Assembly (NCBI GenBank): GCA_934691725.1
Contig: CAKUTF010000009.1
Location: 1-64,000, forward strand
Direction: 5' to 3'
From: an uncultured Fibrobacter sp.
GTDB taxonomy: Bacteria > Fibrobacterota > Fibrobacteria > Fibrobacterales > Fibrobacteraceae
Length of the DNA stretch: 64,000 bases
Shown: positions 34,626 to 43,562 of the stretch, piece after piece
Layout of the letters: each line of letters begins with the position of its first letter
Numbering within the stretch: position 1 is the first letter of the stretch
Translations under genes and position numbers: made by a program
Notes under the pieces: model-generated
Seen by the model: only the letters and a program-made list of their open reading frames with translations
The model's database searches: none
Told to the model about the DNA's origin: nothing

Positions 34626-35617
34626 TTTTTTAATCTAGAACGAACCTTTTCTCGAATTCCAAAAACAATAAATGGCGAAACATTTGCAGAAATTAAGCGA
34701 GCAAAAAAACGATCCCAAAATTTCAATCTTCGAGAGTATCTTATGTACAATTTGAGACTCTGAATTCTCAAAACCAGTTCTGGAATTTTCTCAAACATCT
34801 CCCGATTGTTTCCCGTAATAATTTTTCTTAGAAAATGAAAGCAAAGCCAAAACAGATTAGATTTTGTTTCCTTATCGTAGAGGCCATTATAGCATTCCTT
34901 CGAAATTCGGACATTTTCTTCAACTTCTTTCATTAACCACCAAAAATTTGAATTTATCTGACATCCGCTTATACTATCCGTTCGCGCTAAATAATGGTAA
35001 AGTACGTCAGACAAAACAACTATTGGTTTTTCTTGCAAGACAAACCGTCTCATAACAGGTACATCTTCAAAAGGTCGTCCCAAGGGGAAACGTACAGAAT
35101 CCCACAATTCTTTTCTATACAGCTTATTGCAAGCCCATGCCGGCATTGATTTACCATCAAAAAAATACCGTATGGCCTGGTCTGGACTTAATTTTTCGTT
35201 CTTTGCGAAAGAATTTTCAATATTGATAAAATTTCCATTTTCATCAAATCTAGCAACTCCACAAACGGCAATAGAACTTTTTGTCTCAATTAAATTTTCA
35301 AAAAGTTTTTCGAACATTTTTGAATCGCACCAGTCATCACTATCGACAAAACCAATATAAGTTCCCGACGCAATATCTATTCCGGCATTTCGAGCAGATG
35401 ATAATCCTCCATTTTCTTTATGAATCACGCGAATTCTCGAATCCAACTTAGCAAATTCATCACACATCTCGGCCGATTTATCCTTCGAACCATCATCAAC
35501 CAAAATAATCTCTAAGTTTTTAAATGTTTGCCCACATAAACTTTCAACACACTTTTTCAAATAGCGTTCAACATTATAAACAGGCACAATAATGGAAATC
35601 AGCGGGAAACTATCCAT
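34613..35617 (-). CDS. Family 2 glycosyltransferase
   Basis: 334 residues. GT-A motifs ISIIVPVYNVERYLKKCVES, ILVDDGSKDKS, NGGLSSARNAG and FVDSDDW, of the EpsH/CpsI-like branch. Overlaps the Wzy gene by 13 bases and the upstream GT4 gene by 8, so it is tightly co-translated. Confidence 0.92.
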   Translation of the reverse strand: MDSFPLISIIVPVYNVERYLKKCVESLCGQTFKNLEIILVDDGSKDKSAEMCDEFAKLDSRIRVIHKENGGLSSARNAGIDIASGTYIGFVDSDDWCDSKMFEKLFENLIETKSSIAVCGVARFDENGNFINIENSFAKNEKLSPDQAIRYFFDGKSMPAWACNKLYRKELWDSVRFPLGRPFEDVPVMRRFVLQEKPIVVLSDVLYHYLARTDSISGCQINSNFWWLMKEVEENVRISKECYNGLYDKETKSNLFWLCFHFLRKIITGNNREMFEKIPELVLRIQSLKLYIRYSRRLKFWDRFFARLISANVSPFIVFGIREKVRSRLKKCHT

Positions 35618-36668
35618 TTTTTACCACCTTAAGATATTGATCAAAATAAGACTTTGCCGTTTTCAATACGCTATATCTTTCAAGAACACGATGATAAGCC
35701 GCCTCAACCATGTCCCACGAATAACCATTAAGAAAAATTTTCCCCAATTGTTTGGCGCAATCATCAATATTTCCCCGCTTAAAAAACAGTCCATATTTTC
35801 CATTTCCGATAATCTGCATTGGTCCTTCGTTATCAGCAATCAATACGGGAACCTTTGCCGCCATAGCTTCTGCAATTGTCAATCCAAACCCTTCAAAGTA
35901 AGATGGCTGGACAACCAAATCATAAGAACAGAGATGTTCAAATAAAAAGCTTTGACTTTTAGCCCCAAGAAAATGAATGGACCCATTCCAATTCAAGCTA
36001 GACGCTACACCCAAAATTGATTCTCGTGAAGAGCCTTCACCAATAAAATCCAATGTAAATTTATAATTCGGATGCTGTCTAGAAAACAAATCTAATGCTT
36101 TCAGTAAAAGAATTTGACCTTTTCTTGACGCCTCTAATCGACTAACTTGAACCAATCTACAAATTCTTGTACAAGGAATAATTTTTTTCTTAAATGAGTC
36201 AACGCTTATTCCATTTTCTATGACAACACTTTCTTTTTTAGCATGTTCCAACAGACTTTGACGAACTGATTCCGATATTGAAAAAACATACTTAAACTTA
36301 TTCACATATAAAAACCGAGTTTGCTCGTTATACACATCATGGACAGTAACAAAAATTGGTTGCCGAATTAGCGGGTGAAAAAGATATCTCCATAATTTTG
36401 TATTATGCAAATGGATTACATCGGGATGTATCCGAAAAATCTCCCTGTTTAATCTAATCAAATGCCCAGGAAATTTACTTCCTGCAGGACGCTTTAGATA
36501 AAAAATCTTTACTCGGGGCAAAAACATTTGTACTAAATTCTTGTCGTACAAATCATTAACAATAATAACGAACACTTCCGAATAAAGACTCTGGGCATTG
36601 ACAATGTTTACAAGCATCGTTTCAATACCGCCGAGTGTCATGCTAGTCACAATGTGCAATACCCGCAT
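35610..36668 (-). CDS. Family 4 glycosyltransferase
   Basis: 352 residues, GT-B fold. N-terminal SMTLGGIETMLVNI, and the retaining GT4 motif EGFGLTIAEAMA (E-X7-E) in the nucleotide-sugar-binding half. Overlaps the next upstream GT4 gene by 26 bases. Confidence 0.92.
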   Translation of the reverse strand: MRVLHIVTSMTLGGIETMLVNIVNAQSLYSEVFVIIVNDLYDKNLVQMFLPRVKIFYLKRPAGSKFPGHLIRLNREIFRIHPDVIHLHNTKLWRYLFHPLIRQPIFVTVHDVYNEQTRFLYVNKFKYVFSISESVRQSLLEHAKKESVVIENGISVDSFKKKIIPCTRICRLVQVSRLEASRKGQILLLKALDLFSRQHPNYKFTLDFIGEGSSRESILGVASSLNWNGSIHFLGAKSQSFLFEHLCSYDLVVQPSYFEGFGLTIAEAMAAKVPVLIADNEGPMQIIGNGKYGLFFKRGNIDDCAKQLGKIFLNGYSWDMVEAAYHRVLERYSVLKTAKSYFDQYLKVVKNG

Positions 36669-37701
36669 ATGTCTTTTCCAATTTATCTAATACAACTTTG
36701 GGAGAAAATGCAATTTTCGCCCGTTTCCATCCCGCAATCCCCATCCGAATCCGCTTTTCCCTATCATTTGTCAAAATTTCCAAAGCCTTCGTCAAAGAAG
36801 GAATATCTCCTGGCTGGCAAAGAATTCCGCAGACACCATCTTCGACAACTTCAGCCGTGCCACCGACAAATGTTGATACGACAGGCAAACCCAAGCCAAG
36901 CGCTTCAACAAGACTCATGCTAAATCGCTCTGCATAAGAAGGCAAGACCAAGAGATCAAAGCTTTGCAAATGCTGCAGATATTCTGCATGTTTCAGCCAC
37001 GGAGAAACATGGATTTCATTCTTTTTCTTCGCCAGTTGGACTGCGTTCTGGACTTTTTCAACTTCACCGTCTCCATACAAATAAAGTTCGGTAGGTTGCG
37101 AAAATGAAGCCTTGTCGAAAGCTTTCAAAAGGTCATAGACACCCTTGCGATTTCCGAACCGTCCAGAAAAAACGATTTTGACAGGATTTTCGTGGGAGCT
37201 CAAATCAACAGGCTTTTCCGCAATGTTTTCTCCCGGATTCGGGATTGTTGAAAACTTATCAAGGCAAGAATCAAAAGTCTCCAAGAAAAATTTCATTTCG
37301 GAAGAAAGCACAATAATGCATTTCGCATGTTGAAAATAATCTTTAATCATCCATTTGACAAATCGAGGAGATTCCGAACAGAACTTGTCAAAAACGCTTC
37401 CATGTACATGAACCACATACCGTTTTTTTCGAATCCTCAAACAAAGGCTTATCAAATATTTTCGAAAAAAACTGCCATAGCTAGAGGTGTGAATTTGATA
37501 AAGAGCAAATTTGTTTGTCCCTACAAGCAGCTTTAGACAGACGACAAACAATGTGGGCAGCGATTTAATGAACGAACCGTTATAGCTAGCGAGAAAATTT
37601 TCGTTCCGCAATTTGAACAATTTTTTATAGCTTGCCAAAACAGAGCTGATTCCACCCTGTACATCTAAAGCCGGTCCTATCTGGCAAACTTTTTCAATCA
37701 T
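36643..37701 (-). CDS. Family 4 glycosyltransferase
   Basis: 352 residues. QGGISSVLASYKKLF at the N-terminus; IVFSGRFGNRKGVYDLLKAF and the E-X7-E-type AERFSMSLVEALG in the C-terminal half. Overlaps the lyase-like gene by 8 bases at its start and the downstream GT4 by 26 bases at its end. Confidence 0.92.
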   Translation of the reverse strand: MIEKVCQIGPALDVQGGISSVLASYKKLFKLRNENFLASYNGSFIKSLPTLFVVCLKLLVGTNKFALYQIHTSSYGSFFRKYLISLCLRIRKKRYVVHVHGSVFDKFCSESPRFVKWMIKDYFQHAKCIIVLSSEMKFFLETFDSCLDKFSTIPNPGENIAEKPVDLSSHENPVKIVFSGRFGNRKGVYDLLKAFDKASFSQPTELYLYGDGEVEKVQNAVQLAKKKNEIHVSPWLKHAEYLQHLQSFDLLVLPSYAERFSMSLVEALGLGLPVVSTFVGGTAEVVEDGVCGILCQPGDIPSLTKALEILTNDREKRIRMGIAGWKRAKIAFSPKVVLDKLEKTYAGIAHCD

Positions 37702-39607
37702 CCAAAACCTGAATCTTTGTCACAAAACGGGCTGATTTTACACATTTCCGTTTTGCATACAAAACAAATGTAGCTTGTTTTTTTCCAAAGTGTTCCGAAT
37801 ACCAACCAAGCATCGGCTGTTTTTGCCCGAATATCATTTCATAATGCAATTGTGGATCTGTTAATATCAAGACGGAACGCGACCCCGGAGCACTCACCCG
37901 AAAACCATCCGGTATGCTCTGGACTTGAACATTCGGATGCAAATGAAAAGGCATTTCAATGAAAAAATCCTTTCCCTTTAGTGTATCCTCAATCAAAAAC
38001 AAGTTTTTTTCTCTCTCAAAACAAATCTTGCGAACATGGGAAACGCCTTCCGCTTTGTACCCATTGTGCGTTGCAGCCACCGATTCGTGTTCCGCATCCA
38101 CCGTTAAATTTCTGCATTGAAAATGTTTTTCCCACATCGTAGGGCCAGAAAAGCTCGCTTGATTTTTTCCATTCACGCGAATCGTATTGTGCGCCAAAGT
38201 TCCCACAAAATACTGCCGCCATTCCCATTCCGTATGATAAGTATAAGTTCCGGAATCCACAAGCACAGGCTTTCCATCTATATTTAAAAGAATCGATAAG
38301 GCATCCGCATGGCCATGTGCTGCAATGCTTAAAAAGCCTAGTGGAGCCGCATCAAAATGCAAATAGATTTCCTTGTCCGATTCCCGCTTACGGAAAATAT
38401 AATGCCCGCTCTGCACATAAAATCTAGAATTCAAAGGTTCCCCCAGTGGAGGCAGGGAATCAAAAACAACCCGGCCTTTTTTGCCAAGAAGCAATTCACA
38501 TTTTGCATCCCATTTTACCAAAGAACGTTTTAATTTTTCATCCTTAAAAAAAGCAGAAAAAGAAGCGAGTAACGAAACAAAGTTATTAAAAGGGCCTCCG
38601 GCATCTGGGCGCAGGACAAAGCCATCGTCCCCATCGCCATACATCGGATAATTACCGTCCATATCCAACATCTGATTCAAATAATGCGCCATCTGATGCA
38701 AACGCTCTAGATACGCTTCGGAAAACGGATGTCCGAAATTTTTCCCGATGACAGCTGCGATAAAAAAGAAATCATCGATGAACTGGATATATTCGGCAGC
38801 TTCTTCCCGATTGATGCCATCCACTGAATTTTGCCTAATGATCTCGGTTTCAAGTCCAGCCTGTGCATAGGACCGATATTTACAGGCGTTCGGTAATTTC
38901 GACCATAAGCAGCAGGCGACAAACAGACCCGCATACTCAGCGATAAGGTGATTATTTGCAGAAGAATATAACGAAGGATGTCGATACGAATATTCGACAT
39001 GTTCTTCAATCATCGGCATCCAAATAGTCCGAACGAAATCATTTACTTTCTGCGATGTTTTGCAAAGCTCATCTACGTTTAGAACCTTCCAACAATACGC
39101 CCAATTTATCAGTCGAATATTGATTTCGATATTGCTATACCAATTTACACCCAACAGGTACGGATTATTCTTTTTCCAGCTAGCGAGATGATAGAATATC
39201 AAATCCAAAAACTTTTCATCAAAAGTTTTTTCGTACAAAGTCGCCAAATGCACTAGAAACAATTGTCGATTGACTTCCCAAACATTCTTGGCACTGCCAA
39301 ATTCATCGGATCGGATATTGATGGAATGCGCAAAACGCTCCGGAAATGACTTCTTTGATTCCAGATCCAGACGCCAATTTATCGGTTTAAAAATATCCAA
39401 AGCTTTCCCGAAAATCGGATATTCAAAATGCATTGAAGTGGTTTCAATAATTCGGGAATTTAGCCAAAATTTCGATTCAAAATTCTTTGATTTCCATCTG
39501 ACAGTCCATTTATCCAACAGATGCGTTTGAATGCGTTGACGAATCCTGTAAAAAATTTCAGCAAGCGAAAACGTCCTAGCCCGTTTTATGTACCACGCGA
39601 TAGACAT
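37694..39607 (-). CDS. Heparinase II/III-like polysaccharide lyase family protein
   Basis: 637 residues from ATG 39607, chosen over GTG 39613 because a TAATTT box ends 7 bases before it. The N-terminal half is an alpha/alpha toroid. The C-terminal half carries the heparinase II/III signature AAHGHADALSILLNIDGKPV with LVDSGTYTYH. No signal peptide is evident, although such proteins in synthesis loci are thought to act on the growing polymer. Uronate-cleaving activity fits the two uronate-forming dehydrogenases upstream. Confidence 0.85.
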   Translation of the reverse strand: MSIAWYIKRARTFSLAEIFYRIRQRIQTHLLDKWTVRWKSKNFESKFWLNSRIIETTSMHFEYPIFGKALDIFKPINWRLDLESKKSFPERFAHSINIRSDEFGSAKNVWEVNRQLFLVHLATLYEKTFDEKFLDLIFYHLASWKKNNPYLLGVNWYSNIEINIRLINWAYCWKVLNVDELCKTSQKVNDFVRTIWMPMIEEHVEYSYRHPSLYSSANNHLIAEYAGLFVACCLWSKLPNACKYRSYAQAGLETEIIRQNSVDGINREEAAEYIQFIDDFFFIAAVIGKNFGHPFSEAYLERLHQMAHYLNQMLDMDGNYPMYGDGDDGFVLRPDAGGPFNNFVSLLASFSAFFKDEKLKRSLVKWDAKCELLLGKKGRVVFDSLPPLGEPLNSRFYVQSGHYIFRKRESDKEIYLHFDAAPLGFLSIAAHGHADALSILLNIDGKPVLVDSGTYTYHTEWEWRQYFVGTLAHNTIRVNGKNQASFSGPTMWEKHFQCRNLTVDAEHESVAATHNGYKAEGVSHVRKICFEREKNLFLIEDTLKGKDFFIEMPFHLHPNVQVQSIPDGFRVSAPGSRSVLILTDPQLHYEMIFGQKQPMLGWYSEHFGKKQATFVLYAKRKCVKSARFVTKIQVLDD

Positions 39608-39634
39608 ATTCACTAAATTAGAAAATTTTGCGAG

Positions 39635-40840
39635 CTAACTCAATTTCAACAGCGTCTTATAGGCACCGATAAGCTTCGGCTTTTCAAAATTCCACGAAAG
39701 TTCGGTCTCAACGCGTTTGCGTCCAAAAGCGCCCATTTTCGCCGCATCAGCCGGATGTTCCAAAAGCCAAACAATCTTATCCCCAAAATCTTCTACGCTC
39801 GTATTCTTGGCATAAAGCGAAGCGCCTTGCGCAGAAAAACGACCTTCTTTTAAATCGTATTGAACAATCGGTTTGCCGAACGCCATGTATTCCATGATTT
39901 TATTCATTGTCGATTTATCGTTCATCTCGGAAGGAACATCGGGATTGACACAAACATCCGCCGTATTCAAGACATCTGCCAAATATTCATTCGACACGCG
40001 TCCCGGAAATTCCACAAATTCTTCAAGCCCTTTTTGACGATTTAGCGCTCGCAGTTCTTCTAAAGAAGGGCCTCCTCCCATGACGCAAAAGCGAATATCC
40101 TTCCGGTTCAGTTTATTTACAATATAATCCACGGAATCCAATAACAGTTCAATTCCTTCCTGCTTTCCCATTACCCCCACATAGCCGACCAGATATTTAA
40201 ATCCTCGCTTTACGGCTGGTTTAGCGGGGCCAACCGCCAGTTTTGAAATATCCGGACCACTACGAACAATCGTCACGTTTTCCGGTTTCATTTTTCCCCG
40301 CCGGATAGCGATTTCCTTATAGGATTCATTTGTCGCAATGGAATGCGCCGCGAAGAAATAGGTCAAGCGTTCAAAAAAGAGCATCAAACGATATCCCCAA
40401 TTTTTCTTGCCAAATTTTGCAAGCCATAATTCCGGGTTTATATCGTGGTGGTCAAATAAAAGTTTACATTTTGTAAAAGCAAGAAACGGCAACGCAGGGA
40501 TGAAAAGCAGGTCGGGGGGATTGCAAACATGAACAACATCCTGGACGCCATGTTTACGGAAAATTTTCGCCAACAAGCGGAATTCATGAAACAAGGCTGA
40601 GCCATATTCAAAAAGATATTCTACAGACCGTCTCGCTTCTTTTAAAGGATGTCTATAAATCAGAATCCCGTTGAGCACTTCTTCCGGTTCTGGAAAATTT
40701 TTCGTCTTAGGACAAATTATACAGACCTCTGCGCCTGCATCATGCAAGGCATTTGCCTCTTGCCAAACACGGCGGTCAAAAGGAACAGGAAGATTCTCGA
40801 CAACGATGGTAATTTTTTTTCCTTGAAGTTCCTTTTCCAT
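39635..40840 (-). CDS. WbuB-like family 4 glycosyltransferase
   Basis: 401 residues. N-terminal VENLPVPFDRRVWQEANAL and the C-terminal NDKSTMNKIMEYMAFGKPIV are typical of the WbuB/FnlC-associated and exopolysaccharide GT4 branch. It may add the second sugar or a priming-proximal sugar. No initiating phosphoglycosyltransferase (WbaP/WecA type) is in the window. Confidence 0.92.
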   Translation of the reverse strand: MEKELQGKKITIVVENLPVPFDRRVWQEANALHDAGAEVCIICPKTKNFPEPEEVLNGILIYRHPLKEARRSVEYLFEYGSALFHEFRLLAKIFRKHGVQDVVHVCNPPDLLFIPALPFLAFTKCKLLFDHHDINPELWLAKFGKKNWGYRLMLFFERLTYFFAAHSIATNESYKEIAIRRGKMKPENVTIVRSGPDISKLAVGPAKPAVKRGFKYLVGYVGVMGKQEGIELLLDSVDYIVNKLNRKDIRFCVMGGGPSLEELRALNRQKGLEEFVEFPGRVSNEYLADVLNTADVCVNPDVPSEMNDKSTMNKIMEYMAFGKPIVQYDLKEGRFSAQGASLYAKNTSVEDFGDKIVWLLEHPADAAKMGAFGRKRVETELSWNFEKPKLIGAYKTLLKLS

Positions 40841-40847
40841 TATTTTA

Positions 40848-42155
40848 TTACCAGCAAAGGCCTTCGTAATTTTTCAAGGAAAGAACAGATTCGTCTTTCA
40901 AACGCACTAAATCCAAAAAGCGGATTTTAGGGTTTTCATAAATCATCTTGGGTAATTCTGGATTTTTGACAGCAATAATAATCAACTCCGATTCGTCACA
41001 CAAATCATGAATATCGTTTTCCAATAAATGAACCATTCCTTTCGGCAATCGAGCGTAGATATTTTCACCCTGCGCCTTGGCAAGGTTCAAAAAACGATCA
41101 TAAATTTTTAAGGAAAATCCATTTTTCAAAAGAGTATCCGCTAACGCGACAGAAGCGGAATTTCTCAAATCATCGGTACCAGCCTTAAAAGTTAATCCGA
41201 CAAGACCTATTTTCTTCTTGCCGCTATCAAAAACCATTTTCAAGACACGTTCTATATGCTTTTGATTGCTTGAATTTATGGAAGAAAGCAAAGGGACTTG
41301 CACATCATGACTTGCCGCCAAATAATTCAAACCCTTTAAATCCTTGGGTAAACACGATCCGCCATAAGCAAATCCCGGCATAAAATACATCGGGGAAATG
41401 TTCAATTGGGAATCCTTACAAAAAAGCCTCATGAGTTCATGACTATCGATACCGAGTTGCTTACAAACAGCTCCAACCTCATTTCCAAAAGCAACTTTCA
41501 AAGCATGAAAAGAGTTGTTTACGAATTTAATCATCTCGGCAACGCGAGGCAACACTTCTACGATTTCACTCTTAAGCGGAGAGTACAGGGTGCGCATTAT
41601 ACCGCGAGCTTTTGCACTGTCACAGCCAATTACCGTGAGGGGCGGATTCATGAAATCTTCAACGGCTTTTCCTTCCCGTAAAAATTCGGGATTTGAAACG
41701 ACAGAAAAATCGACATCTAGTTTTTTGCCGGACAGTTGCTCCAATCTTTTCCCTATCCGCTCATTGGTTCCTGGAGGAACTGTACTTCTCAACACCACCA
41801 AATGAAAATCGTTCTTTTTTAGAAGCGCCTTGCCGATATTCTCGACAACAGAATCGATAAACTGCAAATCCAGTCCGTCTTTATCCGTTACAGGCGTTCC
41901 GACACAAATAAAAGAAATATCTGATTCTAGGACAGCCCTTTCTGCGGATTCTGTGGCAGAAATTTTACCGGACGCAAATCCTTCGGCTATCAATTCGTCA
42001 ACATCGCGTTCCACAATCGTCGGACGCCCTGAAGAAATCAGGGCAACTTTCCGAGAATCCACATCGCAGCCAATAACGCTGTATCCCAATTTGGCAAAAC
42101 AACCTATACCTACGCAGCCAACATAACCCAGCCCAAAGACACTAATCTTTTCCAT
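40848..42155 (-). CDS. GDP-mannose/UDP-sugar 6-dehydrogenase (AlgD-like)
   Basis: 435 residues from ATG 42155. Rossmann motif GLGYVG, linker with SNPEFLREG, and the catalytic cysteine in FAYGGSCLPKD at residue 268, the position used by P. aeruginosa AlgD. NISPMYFMPGFAYGG is also closer to GDP-mannose dehydrogenase than to UDP-glucose dehydrogenase. It would supply GDP-mannuronate, a building block for uronate polymers. UDP-hexosamine dehydrogenases remain possible. 18 bases separate it from ugd. Confidence 0.85.
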   Translation of the reverse strand: MEKISVFGLGYVGCVGIGCFAKLGYSVIGCDVDSRKVALISSGRPTIVERDVDELIAEGFASGKISATESAERAVLESDISFICVGTPVTDKDGLDLQFIDSVVENIGKALLKKNDFHLVVLRSTVPPGTNERIGKRLEQLSGKKLDVDFSVVSNPEFLREGKAVEDFMNPPLTVIGCDSAKARGIMRTLYSPLKSEIVEVLPRVAEMIKFVNNSFHALKVAFGNEVGAVCKQLGIDSHELMRLFCKDSQLNISPMYFMPGFAYGGSCLPKDLKGLNYLAASHDVQVPLLSSINSSNQKHIERVLKMVFDSGKKKIGLVGLTFKAGTDDLRNSASVALADTLLKNGFSLKIYDRFLNLAKAQGENIYARLPKGMVHLLENDIHDLCDESELIIIAVKNPELPKMIYENPKIRFLDLVRLKDESVLSLKNYEGLCW

Positions 42156-42173
42156 ATAAGAAACCAACTAACG

Positions 42174-43550
42174 TTATGCGTCCACCTCGCCCTTTCCCAC
42201 ATTCGCCACGTCGAATCCGATTTTACGGAGAGCGGATGCGTCAAGGATATTTCTTCCGTCAAATACAAACGCCGGTTTTTCCATGTTCTTGTAGATGCGC
42301 TTCCAGTCGAGTTCCGCGAAGCACTTCCACTCCGTGCAGACGACAACCGCATGGGCGCCTTCGGCTGCCTTGTAGGGATCCTCTTCAAATACGACCTGGT
42401 CAAGAACATCTTTCAAGTCGCGCTTTGCGTCGGGAATCGCCTTCGGGTCGGTGACGACCGGGTGGGCATGTTCGGCAAGCAGGTCGCGCACGACCAGGTT
42501 CGCCGGGCTTTCGCGGGTATCGCCCGTATTCGCCTTGAAGGCAAATCCGAAAACGGCGATTTTCTTGTCGGCAATCGTATTGAACATGCGTTCGAGCATC
42601 CGGCTGGTGACACGGTGCGTCTGCCATTCGTTGATCTTGACAACGCTTTCCCAGTAGGCGGCGACTTCGGGGAGACCGTAGTATCCGCACAGGTAAACGA
42701 GGTTCAGGATATCTTTCTTGAAGCAGCTGCCGCCAAAGCCAATTGAGGCCTTGAGGAACTTGGAACCAATCCGATGGTCCTTTCCCATGACAAAGGCGAC
42801 TTCATCGACGTCGGCACCGGTACGCTCGCAGAGAGCGCTGATCGAGTTGATCGAGCTGATGCGCTGCGCAAGGAACGCGTTCGCCGTGAGCTTCGTGAGT
42901 TCGGAACTCCAGAGGTTCGTCGTGAGGATTCTGTCGCGCGGGACCCAGTGGGCGTAGATGTCCACCACTTTGGCGAGAGCGGCACGCCCGGTCTTCGTCT
43001 GGTGGCTGCCGATAAGCACACGGTCCGGTTCGAACAGATCCTGGATAGCGGTGCCTTCGGCAAGGAATTCCGGGTTGGAAAGAACTTCGAAGTGCAGCCC
43101 CTTGTCGTTTGAATTCAAGATGCGTTCCATCGCCGCGGCGGTGCGGACGGGAAGCGTCGATTTTTCAACGATAATCTTGTCCGACGAGGCGACTTCAAGG
43201 ATTTCCCGGGCGGTCTTTTCCCAGTATTGCAGGTCGCTCGCCTTGCCCGCGCCTTGTCCAAAGGTCTTGGTCGGCGTATTGACCGAAACAAAAATGATGT
43301 CCGCTTCGCGGACCGCATTCGGAATGTCCGTGCTGAAGAAAAGGTTCCGTCCGCGAGCGCGCTTGACGACTTCGTCTAGGCCTGGCTCAAAAATCGGGAG
43401 ATTGTCTCCATTCCACGCATCGATGCGCGCCTGGTTGATATCGACAACCGTCACTTTCACGTCCGGACACTTGTCCGCGATGACGGTCATCGTCGGTCCG
43501 CCGACATAGCCGGCGCCAATGCAAAGAATTTTCGTCGAAAAATCCATCAT
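42174..43550 (-). CDS. UDP-glucose 6-dehydrogenase, animal-type
   Basis: 458 residues. ICIGAGYVGGPT-like N-terminus, NTPTKTFG, SNPEFLAEGTAI and catalytic GFGGSCFKKD with Cys276, the same number as in human UGDH. The eukaryote-like subclass is longer than typical bacterial Ugd and includes the KDILNLVYLC stretch. It makes UDP-glucuronate. Its base composition matches the GC-richer chromosome core, unlike the AT-rich genes downstream, so it may mark the native edge of the locus. TAATTT lies 6 bases before the ATG. Confidence 0.93.
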   Translation of the reverse strand: MMDFSTKILCIGAGYVGGPTMTVIADKCPDVKVTVVDINQARIDAWNGDNLPIFEPGLDEVVKRARGRNLFFSTDIPNAVREADIIFVSVNTPTKTFGQGAGKASDLQYWEKTAREILEVASSDKIIVEKSTLPVRTAAAMERILNSNDKGLHFEVLSNPEFLAEGTAIQDLFEPDRVLIGSHQTKTGRAALAKVVDIYAHWVPRDRILTTNLWSSELTKLTANAFLAQRISSINSISALCERTGADVDEVAFVMGKDHRIGSKFLKASIGFGGSCFKKDILNLVYLCGYYGLPEVAAYWESVVKINEWQTHRVTSRMLERMFNTIADKKIAVFGFAFKANTGDTRESPANLVVRDLLAEHAHPVVTDPKAIPDAKRDLKDVLDQVVFEEDPYKAAEGAHAVVVCTEWKCFAELDWKRIYKNMEKPAFVFDGRNILDASALRKIGFDVANVGKGEVDA

Positions 43551-43556
43551 ACCCTA

Positions 43557-43562
43557 AAATTA
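43557..43562 (-). promoter_or_regulatory. -10-like box before ugd
   Basis: TAATTT on the minus strand, 6 bases from the ATG, no Shine-Dalgarno site between. It probably drives ugd and much of the ten-gene minus-strand operon. Confidence 0.4.

Noticed and set aside
42958..43509. 183-residue plus-strand frame opposite ugd
   Set aside because: Shadow of the conserved ugd reading frame; Ser/Arg/Thr-rich with no motif.
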